The notes under the pieces: model-generated | The model's input: only the letters and a program-made list of their open reading frames with translations | Told to the model about the DNA's origin: nothing | The model's database searches: none | Assembly: GCA_038087015.1 (NCBI GenBank) | Contig: JASBNA010000038.1 | Location: forward strand, 372,001 to 436,000 | Direction of reading: 5' to 3' | Source: Cerrena zonata | Lineage: Eukaryota; Basidiomycota; Agaricomycetes; Polyporales; Cerrenaceae | Length of the DNA stretch: 64,000 nt | Position numbers and translations under genes: made by a program | Shown: positions 23,390-32,748 of the stretch, piece by piece | How the letters are laid out: each line of letters opens with the position of its first letter | Numbering within the stretch: the first letter of the stretch is position 1

Positions 23390-24971
23390 TTAGAAAGGTT
23401 TGGCAGATCGGCGCCTGGAAGGGGTGTCAAAAATAGGGGGCAACCACCTCCCAGATCCGTCCATTCTGGGTTTGTTCTCTGATGTTTGGTCTTTCTCGAT
23501 CTCCAGGATCTGTGCAGAGAGTCGCTCGATCTGATTGATCAGTACTTCATCTGGTGAGAGCATATCCTTCTCAATTTTCTGAAGGGAATAGTCATGCGCT
23601 ATCCGTAGCAAAAATGAAACAAAACTGCACAAATCATTGATAGCATGGGTAATTGGATGTTATTGACTTAATAAATGTAAATCACTTACAGTTCTTTCAG
23701 AAAGGCAAAAGACCAGCCTTGGGTATTTGCAGCAACTTTCTTTGCTAGGTCTGCTGAAGCAGTGCAGAATGTGATTCCTTTGCCACCTGCAGCGACGGAT
23801 CCTAGCCCTCCGATCTTGCGAATCCACTTCATAGCAAAGTCCGACCGTAACCCTGCATCAGGTAAGGCATAGTCATATTTCACGTCAAATCGGGAAGGGC
23901 GATTTAGAATAGCGTCATCTATTCGTTCTGGGTGATTGCTGGTAGCTATAGTCAGAATTCCCTCGTTCTGGGCCTGTAGAGTTCCTAATGAGTACAGGTA
24001 CGCCACAACAGATTGTGACTGGATAAAAGGGGATGTGTGACGTACCAACCCATCCATTTCATTCAGAAAATAGCTTCGTACATCGTCCGTCACCATGGAA
24101 TCCAAGTCTTCCAAAACCAGGATACACGGCGCATGTTTTCTCGCTTTCTCAAAAATACTCCGAACGCCATATTCGGGCCCCTAAACAAGCATGTTGAGAA
24201 CCATGAGTGACAGTTCCTTTCATTACTGAACGAACTTACGTAGGGGGTGGTGAATGACTTCACATACAATGGCGCTTTGGGGAACTCGTTCAATAAAGCC
24301 TTGATAGATTCTGTCTTCCCGTTTCCAGGAGGTCCTAGGAGAAGAATCCCGCGCTTCCAAGTGATGCCCAAAGACCGATAAATGCCTTGGCTATTGAAGA
24401 AGGTTTCTGTATCCCGCCGGATCCCTTCCTTGAACGCCGCATGCAAGATCACATCATCCCAACTAGCTGCCTGTATAGCTCTGAACATATCCTCGTTCTT
24501 CTCCCACTTCCCTTCCTCGTAAACCCATATTTCGTTCTTCAGCGTGTCGGCCCATTTGTACACATCTGAAAGCAACTCGAGTCCGATCGAATCGTCGCAA
24601 GCAGCAAAAACGAAGGCGTAAAACCAATATGTGCACATGGCATACTTCCACGTAACCTTGTATGCTCGGATGTCTGTTTGGGCATATACGAAGGTGATGA
24701 TGCCGGCGATGATCAAAGGAAGCACCTTTTGATGCTCTCTCGACCCGTCATACTCGAAAGAAGTATGGGTATCACTCTGAACTATCTCAGTTCGGATCCT
24801 CTGAGAGTCCAAATAGTCCTGAATAGGAAAGGTGGTATCTCTGCCTTCTGTCGTAGAAACCACCCGTAATTCTGGATGGATCCTCTTGAGCTCTTTGATC
24901 AAAGTGAGTTGGGGATGAGGGAGCGATGACCCGAATGTAGCAGCAAGGACAGAGTCGAAATCAGAGACCAT
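23390..24971 (-). CDS. BCS1-like AAA ATPase
   Basis: Four exons (24240-24971, 24046-24180, 23690-23973, 23390-23624) give 461 residues. The AAA core has Walker A GPPGNGKT (about residue 220), a Walker B region CILVLEDLDSM, sensor-1 ATSNHPERIDDAILN and an arginine-finger region RPSRFD. The gene belongs to the expanded fungal group of BCS1-type ATPases. Its N-terminal 200 residues lack the clear mitochondrial sorting and membrane segment of true Bcs1, apart from a hydrophobic stretch VLPLIIAGIITFVYAQ near residue 90. Start is at ATG 24971, since an upstream in-frame codon is GTG. The C-terminus is coiled-coil-like (INQIERLSAQILEIEKDQ). Function beyond ATP-dependent remodelling is unknown. Confidence 0.82.
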
Positions 24972-27344
24972 TGCAGTGGGGATGAACACAGCAACTATCT
25001 ATTGGGTGTGGGCTGTGAGGTGCGTATGCATGACTGTCAAACTGAAGCTTATACGTGTTCAAGAATAGCCTATTAGTATACTTAATGTGACTGTAGGAAC
25101 ACGCGTCCCGCAATTGGTTAAACCTTGAGAGCGATAATCAATTAGGGTCACGGTTGACACGATGTATTTGGCAGAAGAGAAGAGAAATGTTTGGTCCCGA
25201 CCGAAGAGACAAGTTGCGGCGGAAAAGAACACAAAGATCCAGACGAGTGGCAAACGAAAACATGATCATGAAACGGATAGGTTACGGGTTAGGGTGGATG
25301 TATTGTTGAGTTAGTTCGGCTGCGGCCACCTTCCACGGAAGTATCTATCCTCCAGGTATGGCATCGGACACGAGGCAAGGAGATTCTTCGAGTGTGGAAC
25401 AGTTGACAGGCAGTGTCCGAAAATGTTTCTCAAGATCAAACACGTTCTCCAAACGTGGCACTGTATCTGGTCATGAACGGTGAAAAGATGTCACGATGCG
25501 GATTGATAGCGCACTGCCTATCTCAAACCGCTCAGTTATACGGGACCCAGACATCCAAGATGGAAGATGGAAATTGTACACCAGAATCAGCCCTGACACC
25601 AGTGATTAAAATTGTACCGTGGAGCTGGGTACCTTCAATGACAGAAGATTGAATTCGAATCAGGACCAAGTCTCATGTGATGAAAGAAAATTGTCTGACC
25701 GGAGTACGAAAATCAGCTCGACAGAAGGCTTTCATATCCGTCAGGGGACGTGGCATGATGAAAATTAGAGGGGTGATCTAAGGCCAATTTTTCATGCAAA
25801 GTTTCGAGTAAAAGACCAAGTAGAATTGAGTGATACGACACCTACCGCCGATCACCGTCCACCGTGACCGAACACACACGGAACGCGCACATGAAATATG
25901 GATATTGGGCGATATTTAGCTGTTTGCGAGGAGCTAAATGTCGACTATGTGTATGGCACTATTCTGGTACCATCAGATAGACACCTAAGAAGAAGTAAGA
26001 GTTGCGGAATGCTGTGAACAGAGGACATTTTTCTTCGGACTCTATCCGGCTTCGAGTACGTAGACCACCGTTGTCGTCGGGGAACCTGCAATAGCAAAGG
26101 GTCGATCGTCGTATTGGACCACTCTGAGTAGGTTCGATCTGCAAATCGTTGTATGCATGAGGCATTGGGTAGTCCAGAGATGTGTGATCCTCTCCATGGA
26201 AAGAAACAAGGAAAGAAACAAAGTTGAAACAGCGGTCGCCGAATTTGTCTAAATACATCAAATTGATCGCCAGATGCCATGATCGATCCGTGGAAAGTTC
26301 AGTCGTAGTTTGAAAGACATGGTCATGCCACTCTACTTACTGCACCTTTCAACGTGTAGAAGACGACCTAGACTTCAACTCCGACGTATATCTTTTCATC
26401 TGACACAATTCTGCCCTTATCGATTGTTTCGTCACTTACATTCGGAAGGTCTGTGTCGCATTGCATTCACTTTCATGACGCCAAATCTTGAACATGGCAT
26501 GGTGTCTCTATAGGTCCGCCTGGTACTTCTTAGAACCCGTCACATCTCTCGGAATAACGTTAGTATAATCAACGTGTATCGTCTAAATAACATTCATGAA
26601 ATGCGTCGGGATCTCAGTACTCGGTCTACTAAACCAGAACCGACCCTGCAAGTTGGAAGTGTACGACCAGAAGCATCTGGTCTCGACTTGAATTACAAGT
26701 TACCGTGAGTCAATCACTACCACAAGTCTCTTATGATAAAGTTCATAACTAGAGACGACCGACCCAGCGTGCCAACCATTTATCACTCGACCAGCAACTG
26801 TACTTCCAATTGTACTTCTATCAGATTGACCCACATTTCTGAGTACGTCAATATCATTCCACTTCTTTCGCAAATGCGGCAAGTGAACGGTATGCCTTCC
26901 CTTTTTCCCGAAGTTTAGAAAGGGCCATCTCGGAATTATTCTAACTATAGCTTCCGTTTTACCCTCTTCGACGTGAGTGTATCTCTACCTAATCATTTTG
27001 TTAATCTGTAATGTTAACATGTGCCTTAGAGGCACGTCCCATGATACCCTGGTTTCTACGGTTCTCATGGGTATCAACAATAATTTCACAGGAACCCTGA
27101 AGTCTGGCAACCACATTTCCCCTGCTTTTCATCCCTCTGTATTTCAACTTGTATTATAGCCTCACGCCTGATCCCTCCCAAGGTGAGGAGTTCTCATGGT
27201 ATACTTCTTGTGAGCAAAATGAAATTCTTATACTCTTGCTTCTCAGACGAATTCGAACTAGAAGCAACCGTATTCAATTGATAACACCCGAAACCTTCTT
27301 GGAACCGCTTTAGTTCAATTTCAACGTTTGAACTTGAATGAGCC
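24972..27344. other. 2.4 kb intergenic, no supported gene
   Basis: Between the AAA ATPase start and the rhodanese gene. The longest frames (about 110 codons near 25945-26280) overlap in different frames on the same strand and carry no domain. No transposon ends or long repeats were recognised. Confidence 0.5.
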
Positions 27345-28640
27345 ATGTTGGATCCTTCTGATATGGAAGAATATGCCACCTCACGACCTTCACATACCTT
27401 CCATGAGGGACGATCCTCTTCAAACTCAACCTTGAGCTACGGAGAGGTAGTCCCACGTTCCCGAATGCCTGCCCCCACATCCGCATTTTCTACCAATTCC
27501 AATAGCCCCAGTCTCCGTTCTGAAAGACGAGATGCTGGCTCTGGCGTCCATACGCTACCGAATCCATATGACTCGGTTGGCATGTCCATGGCAGATAGCT
27601 CCTCCAGTCATATGTTGGCCCAGAAACGAAGACACGATAGTGAAGAAGCAACAAGAACATCGAGCCATCCTAACGCCACGCATAGGACGGGTACCAATTC
27701 CGAGCCGAGCATCCCTCAACGTACATTAGACGATGTCAAGGATCAAGTTGCTTCAAGTATCGCCATTCGTACCGTCCGGAAGGCGGAAGAAGTCGACGGG
27801 AGTAAAATTGGCGTTGTGTTGACGCTAGCAACTGCCTCTTCGTTCGGGACGTCATCCGGAGATGAGGCATGTCTGCGGTTCATTCGTCTGGTGTCGTCAA
27901 AGATAAAACATGCCCTCTTAACATCCACCTACATTTTCATCATCGGAACCTCGGGTCTCTCAACACCTGGTACCACCTCTCCGATCCTCATCATCAGTTC
28001 GAACGCAGAGTTCATCCATCGTGCAAGCGTCCTCGTGAGCGCAAAATTTGTTGGAAGACTTGGGGTCAACCCGTTACTAAACCAAGATCCTACCGGAAGG
28101 CGTTTCTACGCCGAAATAAGGGATCTTGGTCAGTCTCCATATGACGAACAAGCCTTGTGGGATGTCGTGCGGAAAAGCGCTAGGAACCTCATAGACCCCC
28201 TCGTTCCTCCTCCAGACAGCTTGGGGATCAGACAAATCCTCACCATCGCGCGCTCGAGGTTACAACGAATTACACCCCTGGAAGCTTACACGGAACTCCA
28301 GGCGCCAGATACCCTTTGGCCTGTTGTACTGGTTGATATCAGGCCTGAGCAACAACGGATCCAGGAAGGAGAGATCCCTGGGGCGCTGATCATTGAAAGA
28401 AATGTTCTGGAGTGGAGGTTCGATCCGAGAGGAAAAGTAGGGGGTGGAGAAGATGGTGGACGCCTGCCTATTGCTGATAGGTTTGATTTGAGGGTGATCA
28501 TTTTCTGCCAAGAGGGATATACAAGCTCCTTGGCTGCTGCGAGCTTGCATGATATCGGTATGTTGAATACGACTGATATTGTTGGTGGTTTAAAGGCATG
28601 GAAGGAAGCGGGATTACCTGTACATGTGCAACAACAGTGA
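27345..28640 (+). CDS. Intronless protein with C-terminal rhodanese domain
   Basis: A single uninterrupted frame of 431 residues, unusual among these intron-rich neighbours. Residues 1-130 are low-complexity and probably disordered. Residues about 135-285 form an unrecognised folded region (SKIGVVLTLATASSFG, SPILIISSNAEFIHRA, RRFYAEIRDLGQ). Residues about 295-428 are a rhodanese domain: RITPLEAYTEL, VVLVDIRPEQQRIQEGEIPG, ALIIERNVLEWRFDP, VIIFCQEGYTSSLAAASL, DIVGGLKAWKEAGLPV. The presumed sulfur-carrying cysteine is Cys388 in the CQEGYTSS loop. This loop and the VVERNVLEWR-like strand resemble actinobacterial rhodaneses more than typical fungal ones, which is an impression from memory. Likely role is sulfur transfer or signalling; the substrate is unknown. 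The ATG at 27345 was chosen as the first of the frame. Confidence 0.82.
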   Translation: MLDPSDMEEYATSRPSHTFHEGRSSSNSTLSYGEVVPRSRMPAPTSAFSTNSNSPSLRSERRDAGSGVHTLPNPYDSVGMSMADSSSSHMLAQKRRHDSEEATRTSSHPNATHRTGTNSEPSIPQRTLDDVKDQVASSIAIRTVRKAEEVDGSKIGVVLTLATASSFGTSSGDEACLRFIRLVSSKIKHALLTSTYIFIIGTSGLSTPGTTSPILIISSNAEFIHRASVLVSAKFVGRLGVNPLLNQDPTGRRFYAEIRDLGQSPYDEQALWDVVRKSARNLIDPLVPPPDSLGIRQILTIARSRLQRITPLEAYTELQAPDTLWPVVLVDIRPEQQRIQEGEIPGALIIERNVLEWRFDPRGKVGGGEDGGRLPIADRFDLRVIIFCQEGYTSSLAAASLHDIGMLNTTDIVGGLKAWKEAGLPVHVQQQ

Positions 28641-28857
28641 CCATTTAACCAGTCGTACACTTCGGATTTCAAGCGTGAAAAGTTTCAAATACGATTGCGA
28701 CCCTCGCTACATATTATGTAAAGGATATGTTACAGAGAATACTACGAAGCAATGTCTATTTGTCGTGCAGAATTGCATTCGGGGGTACTGGAGATGGAGA
28801 AAGATATGAAAACGTGACGGGGGGTATAGGATTCGTTATTGGCATCATGTTTCGTGT

Positions 28858-29196
28858 TTAGTACGATGCAGCTCCTCCTCTCCGTCTTCCAAAGTTGTAA
28901 CGGTGGGTGCCGGTACGACGTTTGCGACCACCAAAGCAGTTGCAGCAAATGATGTCGAAGATGATGTCGAAAATCGTGACAATTATCTATTTCGATGATG
29001 TCAATTAAGAATTGTATCTTCGGTATGGGAATGATAACATACCGTTACGATGGTAGAGACAATGATCATGAGGACGCTAGCGATAGCTGAAATGATAGCT
29101 TCGATGGCACCACCGATAGCAGAAACTATAGCACCCTACGGTAGATACAAGTAAGTCAAATACCCTAAAAGACTATCAAGGATCCATGCTTACCAT
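28858..29196 (-). CDS. Small MG...CCNCF membrane-type protein, copy A
   Basis: Three exons: the ATG alone at 29194-29196, then 29043-29135 and 28858-28986, giving 74 residues. The ATG is followed directly by a GTAAGC intron. The spliced N-terminus reads MGAIVSAIGGAIEAIISAIA and continues as a hydrophobic helix (SVLMIIVSTIVTIIVTIFDIIF). Then come the cysteine cluster ICCNCFGGR and a basic, glycine-rich tail with TGTHRYNFG. MGxxxS is the consensus for N-myristoylation, and neighbouring cysteines could be palmitoylated, so membrane attachment is likely. I do not know a function for this family. A TATA-like element lies about 108 bp upstream. Copies B and C follow on the other strand. Confidence 0.8.
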
Positions 29197-29860
29197 TATG
29201 ATATGTGGTTGGGGTAAGGATTTGAGTGTCGTTATAAGTCGTTTGTGGGTTGTGGTATACAAGACGTGGATGTTGGTGAGGTTTGATGAGTCCACACCCT
29301 GCTTTATATAGTGGCGGAGCGGATCCAGCTGTACAAGGTTGTGGTGCGGATGACGTCCTGGGGCCCAGGGCTAAAGTAGCTGTCATCCGCACCAGCTGGA
29401 GTCTATGAAGCTTTCGTTCTTGCATGATGTCAGGCACGTCGTACCGTTGTTGGCTATTTCAAACACCCTAGCAGTTTCAGGAACATACTACCTGAATGTA
29501 CACTAGACATTTTCTAAAGGTGGTAGCCTGTACGTATTTCGAGACACTTGTGGATCAGTTATATCTTTGTTGGTATACGGACGCCGGTGACGTCATCCGT
29601 TTCCGAACTTGACCACGATCACAGGACCACCAACTCTACTTCCTCATTCTAAATCCATGAGAAATAATGTCAGCTCTTGGCAGTCTTCTTGACTACAAAA
29701 AACAGCGAGAAACGTTAGAAGCACTACTTCTGAAGCATGGTCCGGGTCTGGCCACCCATATGTCTTCTTATAACGGCTGGCTACCTGTGGGACTCCCACC
29801 CATTTCCACTCCCAACAACTTGACCAGTGTCACATAACCTCCCCCGCTTCCGGAATCGCA
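29197..29860. promoter_or_regulatory. Divergent promoter of small-protein copies A and B
   Basis: Shared 664-bp upstream region. It holds a TATATAAAG element for copy A (complement of about 29303-29311). On the copy B side there is a palindrome TGACGTCA at 29588-29595 and a TATA-like TATAAC at about 29769. The block from about 29570 to 29860 is similar to the one upstream of copy C. Confidence 0.6.
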
Positions 29861-30212
29861 ATGGTAAGTAAAATGGTGAAACAGAAATTCTGCAAGCCTG
29901 GACATTGACATGGTAACATATCACAGGGTGCTATTGTTTCGGCTATTGGCGGTGCCATTGAGGCCGTCATTTCTGCCATTGCTAATATTCTCATGATTAT
30001 CGTCTCGACGATTGTGACCGTAAGTGTGCTCGGAACTTAGAATAAGCCCTGGATATTGATTCTTAGCAAACATATGTGCGTAGATCATTGTCACAATCTT
30101 TGACATTATCTACGACATCATCTGCTGCAACTGTTTTGGTGGTCGTACTCGCCGTACGGGTACTCACGTCTACAGATTCGGCAGAGGTGGAGGCACAACA
30201 ACTGGAGTCTGA
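29861..30212 (+). CDS. Small MG...CCNCF membrane-type protein, copy B
   Basis: Exons 29861-29863 (ATG only), 29927-30019 and 30084-30212 give 74 residues. The N-terminus is MGAIVSAIGGAIEAVISAIA, followed by the hydrophobic segment NILMIIVSTIVTIIVTIFDI, the cluster DIICCNCFGGRTRR and a tail TGTHVYRFGRGGGTTTG. Intron positions and phases equal those of copies A and C. Without splicing the frame would read MVSK and stop after a few codons, so the myristoylation-type N-terminus exists only after splicing. Function unknown. Confidence 0.82.
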
Positions 30213-31279
30213 CAAAATACCGCTAAAAAGTGGTGACGATGGGCTCAATCGCTACTACTAGGCTATCGCACCTTTATTGTCGACCTACCCAGACATATAT
30301 ACCAATCACACTTCTTTGATTATACCAAAAATTTCTCTACAACCCCGCGAGAGTCCATACGATTCTTAATGCAGATCACTGTGATATGGCTCGAGTTACA
30401 AAATTTGGGGGAATTGACTCCCTTCAACTCCAAGCTGAGCATGTCTGATTGCTGGTACACAAATTACCATAACTCCTAAATGATGTATTTTAGCCGTTGC
30501 ATTATCAGAAGATGCCACCCTTGTCTATGGATCTCCATGTACTTAGTAGGGCTCCTCAACTCTGACAGTTCGGTTCGGTGGCTTGCCAAGATTGCGGCTA
30601 TAAGGACACAGGCGTGTCCTTACGCTCTCCTGCCATATCAGGTAGCTCACCCATTCCAGAATAATCTTCAATAGCCTCCAGCCTTACAGAAAAGGCTTCA
30701 CCCTAGTTGACATGATTCAGAGCGAGCACGCGCGAAGAAGGGGAGTCTATAGTTGACATACTGAGAGCTCAGTGCAGACCTTGTGGCTCAGTGACTTCTC
30801 TGTTGCCAATGTTGGTATACCGACGCATGTGACGTCACTGGCATCCTTCACCACAACTTGAAGACCATGAACTTTAGTTCAAAATCCGTGACAATGCGGA
30901 GATTCCGGCTTGCGACTTTGGAGCACTCTGCAAGTAGCTACCCAAAACGTCCTCAATCAAACCGTGTTTCACGATGTCACAGAACTATGGTAGGATGTTA
31001 CGGATTTGAAACAGATGTTTTAAATGTCTTTCATATGTTAATCACCCTCTGACGTTGCAACATGAGAAACCCAAATTAAGGCTGGTCGCGACGATCTTCT
31101 TGACTACAAAGAGTAGCGAGAAAGGGTGGAAGCCCTAACTTCCGAACTATGGACCGGGTCTAGCCATCCCTATGTCTTCATATAAAGACTACGGGTTGGA
31201 CTCCTACTTTTTACCACTGCTAACAACCTAACGACCACTTTACGAGAGTCATATAACCTCCTCCGCCTTTGTAATCGCA
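30213..31279. other. Spacer and promoter of small-protein copy C
   Basis: About 1.07 kb. The last 470 bp (from about 30808) resemble the promoter of copy B. Both contain GTTGGTATAC followed by a TGACGTCA palindrome (30830-30837), a CTTCTTGACTACAAA stretch, and the ATAACCTCC...AATCGCA sequence right before the ATG. A TATAAAG lies at 31181-31187. No other gene is seen. Confidence 0.6.
30830..30837. promoter_or_regulatory. CRE-like palindrome TGACGTCA upstream of copy C
   Basis: Perfect eight-base palindrome, matched by one at 29588-29595 upstream of copy B and embedded in similar flanks. It is a consensus site for bZIP factors of the ATF/CREB class. Binding is inferred, not shown. Confidence 0.45.
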
Positions 31280-31644
31280 ATGGTGAGTAAAGTTATCGAA
31301 ACGTTAATTTGTTTAATCTAAACTGACACGGAAAACCGCCACAGGGTGCTATTGTTTCAGCAGTTGCCAATGTCGTCGAGGCACTCATTTCTGCCGTTGC
31401 GAATGTTCTCCTGATTGTCGTCTCGACGCTTGTGACTGTGAGTACGCTCGGAATCCATAATAAACCTTGGTCCTTAGCAAACGTATATGTGTAGATCATC
31501 GTCTCAGTTCTCGACGTCATCATCGACATCCTCTGTTGCAACTGCTTTGGTGGTCGCTCTTTCCGTACAGGTACTCATGTTTACAAATTCGGTAAACGTG
31601 GAGGTACAACTGGAGCTTCACCAAATGCGGCGGCGGCGAAATGA
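31280..31644 (+). CDS. Small MG...CCNCF membrane-type protein, copy C
   Basis: Exons 31280-31282 (ATG only), 31345-31437 and 31495-31644 give 81 residues. N-terminus MGAIVSAVANVVEALISAVA, hydrophobic NVLLIVVSTLVTIIVSVLDV, then IIDILCCNCFGGRSFRTGTH and a lysine/alanine tail (ASPNAAAAK). It is more diverged than A and B from each other, but keeps every intron, the MGAIVSA start and the CCNCFGGR core. Conservation of protein and splice sites argues that the family is under selection. Confidence 0.82.
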
Positions 31645-32748
31645 GCAGTGAGGATTGGTTCAATCACTATAATCCCGCTATACTATGTACCAATCAGTCA
31701 TCACAATATCTACTCTTCGTAACTCTGTATGAATCATATTTCGGATGAAGTTTTACTCCGGTCTGATGGACAATTTAAGTCATTTTAGTCCGTCAAATTT
31801 GAGAACATACGGATTCGTTCACGCACGTTTGATGCCCCTAATTGCACAACTCCGCTAACGCTGACGGCGTGCTTCGACTCTTAAATCTAAATTTAACCTA
31901 CTGTTGTATCTCTAGATTTTGTTAGACTTTTCTCTATCCACGCGGTATGATATAATATTTAGTACAATACGAATAGCCAATATTCCCCGACTCCCGCGTC
32001 GATTAATCTCAGTATGGTTCAAGTGCTTCCCATTTATGGAAAGTGTATATCCAAAATAAGAATTCCATTTGTTCACCGAGGGCACGCTTATGATACTCTA
32101 AAAATAGCGCTATCAACTCACCGACGTACTCAAAAAGCCATAAGCTATCTCAACATATTTAGATGAGCCGGTCTGAAATCTTCCAATTCCGAGCTCGAGA
32201 TCGACATAATCTCGCAAGAATTGTACGCCATACCTGTTATCTTATCAGTTGACACTGCTGCGGCGCTCCGTTATCTCACCCAGATGGGTGTAAAATGAAT
32301 TGTCGTCTCACGCTTGAAGATAACCTTTGAGTTTCGGTCTTCGAGTTGAAGTCGGGATTCTGCTTTGGACATGGCTTTTTGGGACAAAATATGGTCATAG
32401 GTATGCATACTCGGATCATGGTTACAAATATGTTAACAAATGGACAGTTTGGCACCCCACCCTCTCCAAGATTCGGACTCCAACTCGGTTTGCAAAATTC
32501 GGCGTTAAAGGAAAACTAGATACTTGCGAACGTCTATGGAGATACGGGAAGTCGGGTCATGTGTATAACAGTGGCAGAATGAGGCATTTCTAGGCCTTAC
32601 TCAGCCCTATAAGGGCAGGGGTGGCGGGCTTGAGTCTGTTTCGCTACTCGTCTTGCTTCCCACCGTCCACAGCAAGGTTTTTCGCATTGGGATTCACATC
32701 TCGGAACGTATAGTCTATTACAACAGATCAAATTGAAGCTTGAACAAC
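31645..32748. other. 1.1 kb intergenic
   Basis: AT-rich spacer after the small-protein cluster, then the promoter of the copper amine oxidase gene. No supported gene. Confidence 0.5.

Noticed and set aside
25945..26280. Two overlapping minus-strand frames of 100-111 codons
   Set aside because: They occupy the same DNA in different frames with no conserved motif; cannot both be real and neither is supported.
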